Positions 8,816 to 17,236 of a DNA stretch of 37,825 nt are shown here, one piece after another. Below the pieces are notes generated by a model that saw only the letters and a program-made list of their open reading frames with translations, searched no databases and had not been told where the DNA came from. Position 1 is the first letter of the stretch. Every line of letters starts with the position of its first letter. This stretch comes from JAQGMV01 sp050260255 (GTDB lineage: Bacteria; Pseudomonadota; Gammaproteobacteria; Burkholderiales; SG8-41), in assembly GCA_050260255.1 (NCBI GenBank), contig JBLNBW010000124.1, positions 1-37,825 on the forward strand, given 5' to 3'. A program made the position numbers and the translations under genes.

Positions 8816-9205
8816 ATGGACAGCAACGGTTTCAAGGCTTTGGCTTTCTTGCATTTCTATCTGTGCGGCGTGGTGGCCGTTTACGAGGGGTATCACGAAG
8901 GACATACGGCGTTCGCGACCATCATCTCCTCATCGGTGCTGCTCACGACGTGCGTGCTCACCGCACTGTGGATCCACGAATGGCGCGGCCGCGCGGACGC
9001 GGAGGGACTGCAGGGCTTCGCCGCCGGGGGAGGGCGCGCCGCCGTCGCGGTGGGCTGGGTGAGTCTCGGCGTGTCCGCGCTTACGGAAAGCTACAACGTG
9101 GTGTATGCGGCGTACGTAGCGATGCTGGTGTTGCTCGTCTACCGCGCGCGCACCATGGGCATGGAGAGAACGGGCTACCGCGACCGCGTGCGCGTTCAGG
9201 CGTGA
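8816..9205 (+). CDS. Small hypothetical membrane protein
   Basis: The product is 129 aa from ATG 8816, preceded by a GGGGGG-rich purine stretch. Hydrophobic segments lie at about 7-22, 32-50, 73-90 and 95-113, so it is probably a four-helix inner-membrane protein. The loop between helices 2 and 3 is Gly- and Ala-rich. No domain was recognised. It converges with the alpha/beta hydrolase gene, with 20 bp between the stops. Confidence 0.6.
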   Translation: MDSNGFKALAFLHFYLCGVVAVYEGYHEGHTAFATIISSSVLLTTCVLTALWIHEWRGRADAEGLQGFAAGGGRAAVAVGWVSLGVSALTESYNVVYAAYVAMLVLLVYRARTMGMERTGYRDRVRVQA

Positions 9206-9225
9206 TGCGCGGGCGCGCTGGAGCG

Positions 9226-10425
9226 CTACGCTTGCAGCACCGCCGCGGCCCAATCCCACATGTACGCGGATCCTATGCTGACGTTGTCGACCTGACAGTG
9301 GTGATAGCCGCCCTCCTCGCGGGTGAACACTTTGAGTTCCTTGCGCGGTGAGCCGCAGGCTTCGATCATTTTTTGCGCGTGCCAGAACGGCGCTTGCTGG
9401 TCGCCTTCGCCGTGCATGAGCAGATATGGGCAGCGCATCTTCTGGATCACGCCATCGAGCTGGAAGCCTTTGAGCTTCTCGAAGGCTTCGTCCTTCGTCT
9501 TGGCGTTGAACACCCACAGCAGGTGCTGCCAGGGCACCGACAACGACAGGATTTCGCCGCGCTCTATGCGCGCGAGGCGTTCCTTCCACTTGTTGTAGTA
9601 GTCCCACTCCGGGCCCCACGAGATGCAGCACGCGAAGCGGTGGTCCATGGAGGCGGCGCGCGGCGCATAGTAGCCGCCCAGGGAGAGCGCCATGATGCCG
9701 ATGCGTCTCGGGTCGAACTCGGGGCGCTGCGCGAGATAGTCGTACGCGGCGCCGGCGTGGCGCTCCGTCTCATGGTGCAGATAGAGATTGCGGAAACGTA
9801 TCGCCTCGCCGTTGCCCGGACCGTCGAGTATCAGGCACGACACGCCGCGTTTCGCGAGATCGGGAACGCCGCGGAAGTACTGAATCTCCTTGGTGACGTC
9901 GAAGCCGTCGAGGAACACCATGACGGGGCCTTTGCCGGTGCGTCCGGGCGCAGCGTCGGCGTGAACGATGATGCCGGGCAGGCTGGTGCCCTCGTACGGC
10001 ACTTCGACATGCTCTATGCGCGGATAGCGCACGAGCTCTGCGGCCTTGCGAAACGCCTCGACGCCGCGCTTGTAGGCGGCCTGACTTTCCGCGTGTTTCG
10101 GCTGCACGAAGCGCTCGCCGATGTGATAGTAATGCGCCGCCCGGAACAGAAACGCTGCGGCGGTGTGCGAGCGACCCTGAGCGGCATGCTGATGACCGAT
10201 GTTTTCGATGCGCGCCGCTTCGCCGGCCCATTCCTGGAACCAGGCGACGTCGTCGCCGACGCGGTTCTTAAGCCGCAGGCCGATGCGATGCACTTCGTCG
10301 ATTTCCGCGCCGCCCCACGGGGCGCCACCGAGCGCGATCAGCACGCCGTGCGACCAGCGGTAGTTGTCGGGGAAGTAGCTGAAAGCAAGCTCGCCTTCGG
10401 GCAGTTTGGAACTGGCCACGTTCAT
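9226..10425 (-). CDS. Alpha/beta hydrolase (FrsA/DUF1100-like, C-C or ester hydrolase)
   Basis: The product is 399 aa. The N-terminal helical cap (1 to about 130) precedes an alpha/beta-hydrolase core. Nucleophile elbow ALSLGGYY places Ser248, MHGEGDQQAP gives the probable acid Asp342, and GGYHHCQVD gives the catalytic His375 or His376. This layout is seen in 2,6-dihydroxypseudooxynicotine hydrolase-like enzymes and other cleaving hydrolases of aromatic degradation. It lies 54 bp after a Bug receptor on the same strand, so the two probably act on the same imported compound. Substrate not known. Confidence 0.82.
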   Translation of the reverse strand: MNVASSKLPEGELAFSYFPDNYRWSHGVLIALGGAPWGGAEIDEVHRIGLRLKNRVGDDVAWFQEWAGEAARIENIGHQHAAQGRSHTAAAFLFRAAHYYHIGERFVQPKHAESQAAYKRGVEAFRKAAELVRYPRIEHVEVPYEGTSLPGIIVHADAAPGRTGKGPVMVFLDGFDVTKEIQYFRGVPDLAKRGVSCLILDGPGNGEAIRFRNLYLHHETERHAGAAYDYLAQRPEFDPRRIGIMALSLGGYYAPRAASMDHRFACCISWGPEWDYYNKWKERLARIERGEILSLSVPWQHLLWVFNAKTKDEAFEKLKGFQLDGVIQKMRCPYLLMHGEGDQQAPFWHAQKMIEACGSPRKELKVFTREEGGYHHCQVDNVSIGSAYMWDWAAAVLQA

Positions 10426-10479
10426 CTCCCTGTCGTTGATCGCTCATGACGACGCGCGCCATTCGCGCGCGCCGCCAGC

Positions 10480-11445
10480 CTACATGCGCGGAATGCCGGA
10501 TTCGATGATGACCTTGCGGAAACGCTCGACGTCGTTCTTCACGATGGCGGCAAATGCCTCGGGTGAGTTCGCGGACTTCACGAGGCCCATTTGCATCAGC
10601 CGTTCCGTGACCTCGGCGCTGTTGAGCGCGGCGACGACCGCCTCGTTGAGCTTCCGCACCAGTGCCGGCGGCGTGCGCGCCGGCGCGAACATGCCGTTCC
10701 AGAACTGGAAGTCGTAGCCCGTGACGCCCTGCTCGGCCACGGTCGGAACGTTGGGCAACGCAGGATGCCGCTCGGCACTCGTCATGCCGAGCGCTTTGAG
10801 CTTTCCGGTGGAAAGATGATTCATCGCGGCGAGCGGGGTGAGAACCACGATGTCGACTTCGCCGGAAAGCAACGCAATCTCCGACGGCGAGCTGCCCTTG
10901 TAGTTGATGTTGTTCATCTTGACGCCGAGCATGGACCACAGGGCGTCGCCCGCGAGCTGACCGGTCGCCCCCGGTATGCCGATGTTGATCTTTCCCGGCT
11001 CTTTTTTCGCGTACGCAGCGAGCTCGGGGATGGTATTCGCCGGGAGACGAGGATTCGCGGCAAGCACGAGGCCCGTCGTGGAGAATTGCGTGATGGGCGC
11101 GAAATCTTTGATGCAATCGTACGGCAGTGATTTGTACAGCGTCTGATTCACGGCGTGCGTGCCGCTGTTCCCGACGATGAGCGTGTAGCCGTCGGGTGCC
11201 GCGCGCGCGGCGATCTCGTTTGCGACGACGCCGTTGTTGCTCGGCCGGTTGTCGACGATGATGCTGTGTCCGAGAATTTCCGACATGCGCGGCACGACCA
11301 ACCGTGCCTGCGTGTCCGAAGGGCCGCCCGGCGGCGAGCCGACGAGGAGGCGGATCGGCCGTTTGGCGCCTGACTGCGCGTGGGCAAAGCTCCACGACAG
11401 CAGGCTGAAGCAGGCAAACAGGATAACCGCGAGCGTGCTGCGCAT
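10480..11445 (-). CDS. Bug/TctC-family substrate-binding protein
   Basis: The product is 321 aa from ATG 11445, which follows an excellent GGAGGAG ribosome-binding site. A signal peptide ends near AHAQS (residues 24-25). Family marks are RPIRLLVGSPPGGPSDTQAR, DNRPSNNG, DGYTLIVG and SLPYDCIKDFAPI. It is a periplasmic receptor for an organic acid. It is followed by the alpha/beta hydrolase and preceded by the small zinc-ribbon protein, all on the minus strand with gaps of 54 and 81 bp, forming a likely three-gene unit. Confidence 0.92.
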   Translation of the reverse strand: MRSTLAVILFACFSLLSWSFAHAQSGAKRPIRLLVGSPPGGPSDTQARLVVPRMSEILGHSIIVDNRPSNNGVVANEIAARAAPDGYTLIVGNSGTHAVNQTLYKSLPYDCIKDFAPITQFSTTGLVLAANPRLPANTIPELAAYAKKEPGKINIGIPGATGQLAGDALWSMLGVKMNNINYKGSSPSEIALLSGEVDIVVLTPLAAMNHLSTGKLKALGMTSAERHPALPNVPTVAEQGVTGYDFQFWNGMFAPARTPPALVRKLNEAVVAALNSAEVTERLMQMGLVKSANSPEAFAAIVKNDVERFRKVIIESGIPRM

Positions 11446-11526
11446 GGCGACTCCTCCGGTTGTTCGCGCTTGTGCGCGATGATGAAGCGGAAGAGACCTG
11501 CGCGCAAGCACGACGCCCGGATGGGG

Positions 11527-11862
11527 TCAGCGGTCGCCTGTTTTCTCTGCGTCGACGAGCAGCTCGTCCGGAACCGCGACGCCCTTCGCTATCGAACGCA
11601 AAGCGGCGCGCGCACGCCGCTGCAAGGCGCGGTACGAGCGTTCCCATTCGCCTTCGCGCGGCGTGGTGCAGGCGAACTCCCGGACGAAGCGCGCGAGCGC
11701 TTCGGCTTGCGCGCGCGCTGCGGCGAGCTGCGCCACGGCTGCATCGTGATCGTCGGCGAAAACCAGCTCGACGGGACGGTCCTGGCATACGCCGATGCAG
11801 GGCCGTGCAGCCTCGAGGCGGCCGCAGCCTATGCACCGCCATGCGGTGAGCCGTTCGGTCAT
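11527..11862 (-). CDS. Small protein with N-terminal zinc-ribbon-like cysteines
   Basis: The product is 111 aa. The N-terminus holds CIGC (10-13) and CIGVC (22-26), a likely zinc or iron site. The rest is an Ala/Arg-rich helical stretch with no membrane segment. I do not recognise a named family. It is the first gene of a probable unit with a Bug receptor and an alpha/beta hydrolase, so an accessory role in the same catabolic step is possible, but that is inference. Confidence 0.6.
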   Translation of the reverse strand: MTERLTAWRCIGCGRLEAARPCIGVCQDRPVELVFADDHDAAVAQLAAARAQAEALARFVREFACTTPREGEWERSYRALQRRARAALRSIAKGVAVPDELLVDAEKTGDR

Positions 11863-11944
11863 GCGTGCTCCAGCGGATTGGTTCCTCGTGGGACTGCGTG
11901 AGAGTCGGCGCGTTCCACCGGCGGCGGCCTGCGCATCGATGAGA

Positions 11945-12262
11945 TCAGCGGCTTTGCAGAGTGAATTCGCTGCCGGCTAAGTCCGTACACGTGCCTTTCA
12001 CTTTCAGCGCGCGATACTGGAAGTTGCAGTAGAGCGGCTCGCCGCCCGTCGCAGTAAGCGTCGACTTCGCCTGACCCCACTCGTTGACGGTGAACGGACC
12101 ACGGTATGCCTTGCTGCCGATCTGCGCCGTGATGGAGTTGGTCAAAGGCTCTATGGCGCCCGGGTACTCCTTGCCCGCGGAGTCAATGTAGCGGACCGCT
12201 GGTGAGGCGCAAGCGCCCAGCATGGCGAGAAGAAGCGTCGCAGGAACGAGTTTTTTATACAT
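11945..12262 (-). CDS. Hypothetical lipoprotein
   Basis: The product is 105 aa. A short basic start (MYKK) and hydrophobic stretch end in lipobox LGAC with Cys18, so it should be lipid-anchored in the envelope. The mature part is small and probably beta-rich, with two further cysteines (in LYCNFQY and GTCTDL) that could form a disulphide. No family was recognised. It is divergent from the aspartate dehydrogenase gene. Confidence 0.65.
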   Translation of the reverse strand: MYKKLVPATLLLAMLGACASPAVRYIDSAGKEYPGAIEPLTNSITAQIGSKAYRGPFTVNEWGQAKSTLTATGGEPLYCNFQYRALKVKGTCTDLAGSEFTLQSR

Positions 12263-12376
12263 GGCGCTACGCGCTGGATCCGAAAGCTGCGTAGGTTACC
12301 ACCAGAAGGTCGATCCATAATCGTCACGTTGGTGCGCGCTGTGCCACAATGCCCTCGTCTTGTCGGGATATACGAT

Positions 12377-13192
12377 ATGAAGATCGGCATCGTCGGTGGC
12401 GGAGAGATCGCGCGTCTTTTCCTGGAGCACGGCGCGCGCGGCGGACTCGGGCAGGCACGCGTCGTTGCGATTGCGGGCCGCGATGGGCGCTCACGAGGCT
12501 CAGCCCTTGCCGAGCGCTATGGCGTTCCTTTCGTGTTGGGGGTGGATGGCCTGCTCGCTGCGCAACCCGATGTCGTGGTCGAGGCGGCCTCGCATGATGC
12601 CGTGCGCGAGTACGGCCCGCCGGTCCTCGAACGGGGCATCGCCTTCATCGTGCTGTCGGGGGGCGCGCTGTGCGACGATGCATTGCGTGGCCGGCTGGAA
12701 GCGGCAGCGGCGCGTTCCCAGACCATGCTGTACGTGCCGTCAGGCGGGATCGGCGGACTGGACGCACTGAAGGCGGCGTGCGTTGCCGGCGTCGATTCGG
12801 TGGAAATTGCGGTCACCAAGCCGCCGCATGCGTGGAAGAACATCGCATACGTAGAGCGCCTCGGGCTCGACCTCGATCGCCTGGAGTCCGCAGTGACGCT
12901 GTTCGAGGGCACCGCACGCGAAGGCGTGCCGCATTTCCCGGCGAACGTGAACATCGCTGCCGTCCTCAGCATGGCAGGCGTGGGGTTCGACCGCACCCGG
13001 CTCAAAGTCGTCGCGGACCCGGCGCTCACGCTGAACACGCACTACGTCACGATACGCGGCAAGTCGGGGACGATCGCCCTTAAGTTCCAGTCGGTGCCTT
13101 TCCCCGACAATCCGAAGACCGCAATGCTCGCGGCGTACAGCGCGCTCGCTGCATTCAGGCAGTACACTTCGCACGTGCGATACGGAACGTGA
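12377..13192 (+). CDS. Aspartate dehydrogenase (DUF108/NadX-like)
   Basis: The product is 271 aa from ATG 12377 and opens with the Rossmann motif MKIGIVGGGEIARLF. The middle carries EAASHDAVREYG and the family-typical SGGIGGLDALKAA. HFPANVNIAAVLSMAG and the end of the protein match the catalytic domain. The family oxidises L-aspartate with NAD(P) to iminoaspartate, which can feed NAD synthesis or aspartate catabolism. No nadA or nadC gene is in the window, so the pathway here is open. Confidence 0.85.
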   Translation: MKIGIVGGGEIARLFLEHGARGGLGQARVVAIAGRDGRSRGSALAERYGVPFVLGVDGLLAAQPDVVVEAASHDAVREYGPPVLERGIAFIVLSGGALCDDALRGRLEAAAARSQTMLYVPSGGIGGLDALKAACVAGVDSVEIAVTKPPHAWKNIAYVERLGLDLDRLESAVTLFEGTAREGVPHFPANVNIAAVLSMAGVGFDRTRLKVVADPALTLNTHYVTIRGKSGTIALKFQSVPFPDNPKTAMLAAYSALAAFRQYTSHVRYGT

Positions 13193-13262
13193 CGTCGCCG
13201 CTGCGCTGGCGATGTCGCGCTACCCGTTAGCAGCCATACCGCCAAGCGATCGCATCGCGCCG

Positions 13263-13928
13263 TCACTTGGCGGCGAAGCAATAAAGCAGTCCCGCCCCGC
13301 CGCTGCTTTTCAATGCGTCGAGACTGCATCCGCCGCGTGACGGATGCGAAGAATTCCAGGAGCGCGATGCGTCGTCGTCGCGCAGCCCCAGGCGGTCGTG
13401 ATGTCCCAGCTGCGCCGCGCCTTCCGACCCGCCTTTCGTCCAGTTGCCGCAGGTGCGATCCTCGCCCGGCGGGAAAGCCCGGCCGTCGGGCTGGGAGCCA
13501 GTGAGGATGTCGTGCATGTTCGGCGTGTCGCCGCGGCCGTTTACTTTCTCGCCTTTCTCGGTGAGCGCCGTGAGACGGTTGATGTTGGGATTGCGGTGGA
13601 GATCGTCGACGTTTCTCGCGATGAGCTCTCCGTTGTGGTTGTACCACGGACCTTTGCCAATGCGATCGCGCGCGTTGACGGCCGTTGCGCCGCCTTGCTC
13701 CTGCGTGCTGAGATAGGCACGCCAGGTATGGTTTCCCGCGCCGGCGGCCTGCGCAAGCGACTGGCAATGGCGGTCGGCGCCGGCGAGACCGCCGTAATCG
13801 GCGCCTTTACCGCTGCCGACACTGGTCACGAAGAACGTCATCGGATTCTGTTGTGCTGCCTGCGCCTGAACGCTGAACATGGCGGCGAGGGTGGCAAAAA
13901 ACGAAAGCAACGCGATGCGGTCGGTCAT
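13263..13928 (-). CDS. Exported lectin-like (endostatin/C-type-lectin fold) protein
   Basis: The product is 221 aa with a signal peptide (1 to about 24, cleaved near AQAAQ). The mature part begins FFVTSVGSGKGADYGGLAGADRHCQ and runs through TWRAYLST, NARDRIGKGPWYN and a cysteine-containing GEDRTCGNWTKGG. This resembles a large group of secreted proteins usually annotated as lectin or collagenase-NC10/endostatin-like domains. Ligand unknown. It converges with the aspartate dehydrogenase gene, with 70 bp between the stops. Confidence 0.65.
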   Translation of the reverse strand: MTDRIALLSFFATLAAMFSVQAQAAQQNPMTFFVTSVGSGKGADYGGLAGADRHCQSLAQAAGAGNHTWRAYLSTQEQGGATAVNARDRIGKGPWYNHNGELIARNVDDLHRNPNINRLTALTEKGEKVNGRGDTPNMHDILTGSQPDGRAFPPGEDRTCGNWTKGGSEGAAQLGHHDRLGLRDDDASRSWNSSHPSRGGCSLDALKSSGGAGLLYCFAAK

Positions 13929-14036
13929 GTCGTGGTCTCCGGTTGTGAATGGAGTCGATCAGGGCACGTCGAACGGTGTGCCTAGCAGCTAACACTCATA
14001 AGCCGCGATATCATCCATTCCCGCGGCATCCGGCGG

Positions 14037-14414
14037 TCAGTCCCGCGTGGCAAGAAGGAAGTAGGAGACCACTATCCACAGAATCACGGTGATGGCGATG
14101 CACGATCCCACGGCACAGGCAGCGGCCGGTATCTTGAAGATCGGCTCATTGGCGGCGAGGGCTTCGGCCGGCATCACGCAGGCGAACAACACGGCGGCAA
14201 TGAGGGTCCAGCGCTGGACGTATGGCAGCAGTATCCAGCGCAGCGAGCGATTGTACGAACGTGCGCGCTGGCGCACGCTGTCCGGGCCTGCGCTCGCGTC
14301 TTTGAACAGGGCGAAAGGATCGAAATAGAGCATGAGCAGGCGCCCGAACGGCAGCTCTGCGCGGGCCGCCGGGCTCAAGAGCTTCTCGACTTCGTCGTTG
14401 TTCGGTCTGGGCAT
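14037..14414 (-). CDS. Hypothetical membrane protein with two helices
   Basis: The product is 125 aa. The N-terminal 55 residues are polar with a FGRLLMLYFDPFALF stretch. Two membrane helices follow (about 67-85 and 95-118), with a basic region between residues 47 and 65. No family was recognised. It lies 87 bp after the GST on the same strand and could share its transcript. Confidence 0.55.
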   Translation of the reverse strand: MPRPNNDEVEKLLSPAARAELPFGRLLMLYFDPFALFKDASAGPDSVRQRARSYNRSLRWILLPYVQRWTLIAAVLFACVMPAEALAANEPIFKIPAAACAVGSCIAITVILWIVVSYFLLATRD

Positions 14415-14501
14415 TGCAAACGGGCAGTACGGAGGTACGCCCGGCGAAGAAAAATCCGGGCCTGCGCCCGCCGCGCGAACGACGGGCGCGCGAATGGCGT
14501 T

Positions 14502-15137
14502 TTAGGCAGGCTGGACGAGCACGTTCTTCTCGCTCTCCAGAATCTTGCGCACGGCCGGACGGGCGAGCATGCGATCCTTCCACGTCGTGTAGTTCTTGAG
14601 CTCGTGCATGGGAAAGCCCGAGCGCACGCCCCAGCCGTAAAAGACCAGCGCATATGGATCGGCCACCGTGTACTGATCGCCCATCATCCACTGCCGGGGT
14701 CCCAGCAGTCGGTCGATTTCGCTCAACGCATCCCAGAACGCCTTCTTGCCGGTGTCCTTGACGCTGGCCTGCGCCGCCTCGCCTTCCGCGAAGCGCTCGC
14801 TGCGCGCGTAGCGCTGATAGGCCGGATGCACCGTGTTGGAGAACCATGCCATCGTTCCGATGCAGTGCGCTTCGCCGACGGGATCGACAGGCAGCAGCTT
14901 CTTCTCCGGGAAAGTGCGTGCGAGGTAGGTGAGGATGGCGGTGTTCTCCGTGATTACATGTCCATCGACGACCAGGGCCGGCACTTTCCCGCGCGGGTTG
15001 ATCTTGAGATATGCCTCCGTCTTCTGCTCACCTTTCGCGAGCAGCGTGGGTCGTTCTTCGTACTGGGCACCGACCTCTTCGAGGCCGATATGCGACGCCA
15101 TGGAACAGGCGCCTGGACTGAAGTAAAGCGTCAGCAT
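14502..15137 (-). CDS. Glutathione S-transferase
   Basis: The product is 211 aa, normal for the family. The N-terminal thioredoxin fold has SPGACSMASH, with Cys11 at the position used by bacterial beta-class GSTs, then NPRGKVPALVV and ENTAILTYLA, which bind glutathione. The C-terminal helical domain carries MMGDQYTVADPYALVFYGW. It is cytoplasmic. A TATAAT on the minus strand at 15218-15213 could be its -10 box. Confidence 0.9.
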   Translation of the reverse strand: MLTLYFSPGACSMASHIGLEEVGAQYEERPTLLAKGEQKTEAYLKINPRGKVPALVVDGHVITENTAILTYLARTFPEKKLLPVDPVGEAHCIGTMAWFSNTVHPAYQRYARSERFAEGEAAQASVKDTGKKAFWDALSEIDRLLGPRQWMMGDQYTVADPYALVFYGWGVRSGFPMHELKNYTTWKDRMLARPAVRKILESEKNVLVQPA

Positions 15138-15212
15138 TTAAGACTCCTCACAGGTGTTTGCTGGAGCGATTTGCGGGCGGCCGGGTTCTGCAGCCTTGAC
15201 CGGGCCGCAACG

Positions 15213-15218
15213 ATTATA
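15213..15218 (-). promoter_or_regulatory. Possible -10 box for the GST gene
   Basis: A perfect TATAAT reads on the minus strand about 76 nt upstream of the GST start. The best -35 candidate (GTGACG) has a 15-bp spacer, shorter than ideal, so the call rests mostly on the -10. Confidence 0.35.
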
Positions 15219-15343
15219 ACCATCGGAAGCGGGCGTCACGTCCGGCGGCCTCGCGGCTGCCCAGCACACCACCTGCTGGCAGCGTATGCGTTGGTCAAGC
15301 ACGATGCGAGCGTGGGCAGCACGATGGCACTAGATGGTGTTCT

Positions 15344-15373
15344 ATCTGTGTTAATCCGTGTTCATCTGTGGCT
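15344..15373. repeat. Dispersed 10-bp-period repeat (ATCTGTG units)
   Basis: Three near-identical units with the core ATCTGTG/ATCCGTG begin at 15344, 15354 and 15364. This ordered T/G-rich run is unlike its surroundings and resembles dispersed intergenic repeats found in many environmental proteobacteria. It lies in the 332-bp gap between the GST and the L,D-transpeptidase. Confidence 0.45.
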
Positions 15374-15469
15374 CCTGAGAGCTTTGAGGCAACTTCCGGT
15401 TTGCGCAAGACCGGCATCCGGGCACGGCCCTTGTATCGTTGCTTCCGAGAAGCTCCCATCGGCGCCCTC

Positions 15470-16333
15470 ATGAGCGATCCGAAATTCGGCGAGGTAAATT
15501 CCCGTTTCGCCGCATGTGCGGCTGTGGCGGCGCTCGCGCTCGTGGGATGTGCCCCAGACCGTCGGGAAGTGCAGGCCGAGACGGCGGATTCTGCAGCCGC
15601 ACAGCATATGGAGGTCTCACCGGCCCCGACGGCTGCACAGCCAGTGGCTCCTGCGCCGCGGCCTGTGCGCCATGCGGACTTCGGAGAGTTAAGACCGGGC
15701 GACGACGCACGCCGCATTGCCGATTGGGTCGTCGACTCGGGCGACAACCGCAACGCGCCGTTCGTCATCATCGACAAACCGGCCGCGACGGCCTACGCCT
15801 TCGATCGCAACGGCAAAGTGATCGGCGCCGCGCCCGTGCTGCTCGGTCTTGCTAAAGGAGACGACAATCCGCCGCACGTGGGCGACAAGCCGCTCTCCGC
15901 GATACCGGTCGAAGAACGGATCACGGCAGCGGGTCGCTACGTCGCCGAGCTGGGTTACAACCTGCGCGGCGAGGACGTCCTGTGGGTCGATTACGACTCC
16001 GGACTGTCGCTGCATCGCGTGCTGACGAAGAATCGCAACGAGCGTCGCCTGCAGCGGCTGGCGACGCCCACGCCGCTCGACAACCGCATTTCTTACGGCT
16101 GCATCAACGTTCCGGTCTCGTTTTTCGAACGAGTGATACGGCCGGCATACCGCGATACGAAAGGTATGGTGTACGTGCTTCCGGAGACGCGTTCGGCGCA
16201 GGCGGTGTTCGGCGCGTACGACGTCGAGGATCGCGCCGTGAGCGATGCGCAGGAACGCGAGCGTGCCGCAGGCTATACGAAGGCGGCGACTCGAGGGATG
16301 TTGCGCGAGGCGCCGGCGACCCGGTTGCGCTGA
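15470..16333 (+). CDS. L,D-transpeptidase (YkuD) family lipoprotein
   Basis: The product is 287 aa from ATG 15470. The lipoprotein signal has lipobox LVGC with Cys27. A Pro/Ala-rich linker (about 45-66) leads to a YkuD catalytic domain with the conserved histidine H182 and RISYGCINVP with the nucleophile Cys211. Such enzymes form 3-3 peptidoglycan crosslinks or attach proteins to the wall. The usual SHGC motif reads SYGC here, a Tyr for His change that may alter activity. The frame is open upstream to 15368, but only the later start gives the signal peptide. Confidence 0.82.
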   Translation: MSDPKFGEVNSRFAACAAVAALALVGCAPDRREVQAETADSAAAQHMEVSPAPTAAQPVAPAPRPVRHADFGELRPGDDARRIADWVVDSGDNRNAPFVIIDKPAATAYAFDRNGKVIGAAPVLLGLAKGDDNPPHVGDKPLSAIPVEERITAAGRYVAELGYNLRGEDVLWVDYDSGLSLHRVLTKNRNERRLQRLATPTPLDNRISYGCINVPVSFFERVIRPAYRDTKGMVYVLPETRSAQAVFGAYDVEDRAVSDAQERERAAGYTKAATRGMLREAPATRLR

Positions 16334-16345
16334 CGCCCATCGTTA

Positions 16346-16383
16346 CGAAAAACAAAACCGGGCGGCCTGCCGGACGCCCGGTT
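16346..16383 (-). terminator. Rho-independent terminator of the Ser/Gly-rich protein gene
   Basis: A perfect 9-bp stem AACCGGGCG/CGCCCGGTT (16356-16364 and 16375-16383) is followed on the minus strand by TTTTGTTTTT. It sits 27 bp after the minus-strand stop and just past the convergent L,D-transpeptidase stop. Confidence 0.8.
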
Positions 16384-16409
16384 GCGAAAATACTCCGTAC
16401 TCCGTGCGA

Positions 16410-16760
16410 TCAGCCGCGGTCGCCGCGTGCCGCGCGCCTGCCGCGCGTCGACATATCGGCGTCGGTGCCGCCGCTCGTCGCGCCGGTGGCGGAACTGCGA
16501 CCGGTAGTCGCGCCGGTTCCGCTGCGCGACATGCTGCCGCTTCGGCCGGCATTGGTTGCTGCACCGGGCTGATTGTCGACGCCCGGATTTTCGGCGGTGC
16601 CCTTGTTGGCCGAGCCCGACGGGCCGCCCGGCTCTCCCGGCGGCGGACTGCCGGTGGTGGCGCTGCCCGTCGTGCCGGAAGTACTCGACTGAGCCATGAT
16701 CGACGCGCTGGCGGCGGCCAGTACCGCAGCAAGCGCGATTGCCAAAGTTTTCGATGCCAT
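16410..16760 (-). CDS. Exported Ser/Gly/Thr-rich low-complexity protein
   Basis: The product is 116 aa. The start at 16760 follows AGAGGATTGT and opens a signal peptide (1 to about 24, SIMAQS). The mature part is disordered: Ser, Gly, Thr, Ala, Pro and Asn with repeated TTG and SGT patterns, and an Arg-rich end. No catalytic motif. The frame is open further upstream, but that part lacks a start signal. Small secreted proteins like this are often annotated only as hypothetical. Confidence 0.65.
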   Translation of the reverse strand: MASKTLAIALAAVLAAASASIMAQSSTSGTTGSATTGSPPPGEPGGPSGSANKGTAENPGVDNQPGAATNAGRSGSMSRSGTGATTGRSSATGATSGGTDADMSTRGRRAARGDRG

Positions 16761-16894
16761 ACAATCCTCTATCGGTGGTTGAGGAGAGGTACACACGTTG
16801 CGCATGTTATGAGCAGCAAGTCGTGTGCCGCTCGGGCCAGAACCACGGCGCCGGCGCGCTACAATCGGACAACCGCCACAGAACACATCTCCGC

Positions 16895-17236
16895 ATGCCG
16901 AGCTTCGAATTCCTGGCCGCCACCGCCCTGGTGCTGCTCGCCTGGCTCTGGCTGGACAGCTTGCGCGCGCGCGATGCTGCCGTTGCCGCGGCACGGGACG
17001 CCTGCGAAGCGGAGGGGCTGATGCTCCTGGACGACACCGTGGCCATCGCGGGCATGCGTCTTACGCGCGGCAGCGACGGCCGCATCAAGCTCCAGCGCGC
17101 GTACGACTTCGAGTACAGCGACAGCGGGGACAATCGCATCAGGGGCAGCATCGTGCTGCTCGGACGTACCAGCACGTCGTCGCTCCACGGGTCATCCCGG
17201 CCTCGCAAGCGGCGCTGTTCGTCTACCGCCTCATGA
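16895..17236 (+). CDS. DUF3301 domain protein, C-terminus possibly rearranged
   Basis: The product is 113 aa. An N-terminal membrane helix (FLAATALVLLAWLWLDSL) is followed by the DUF3301 core with LLDDTVAIAGMRLTR, KLQRAYDFEYS and NRIRGSIVLLGR. After about residue 93 the sequence becomes a Ser/Arg-rich tail with no family likeness. Meanwhile the overlapping frame begins to read as a beta-lactamase-like protein. The join near 17170 looks like a deletion that fused two genes, so the native C-terminus may be lost. Function of DUF3301 is unknown. Confidence 0.65.
   Translation: MPSFEFLAATALVLLAWLWLDSLRARDAAVAAARDACEAEGLMLLDDTVAIAGMRLTRGSDGRIKLQRAYDFEYSDSGDNRIRGSIVLLGRTSTSSLHGSSRPRKRRCSSTAS

Noticed and set aside
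14435..14500. GC-rich inverted repeats after the GST gene as a terminator
   Set aside because: Several partly overlapping stems are possible, but none is directly followed by a T-run in the right direction.
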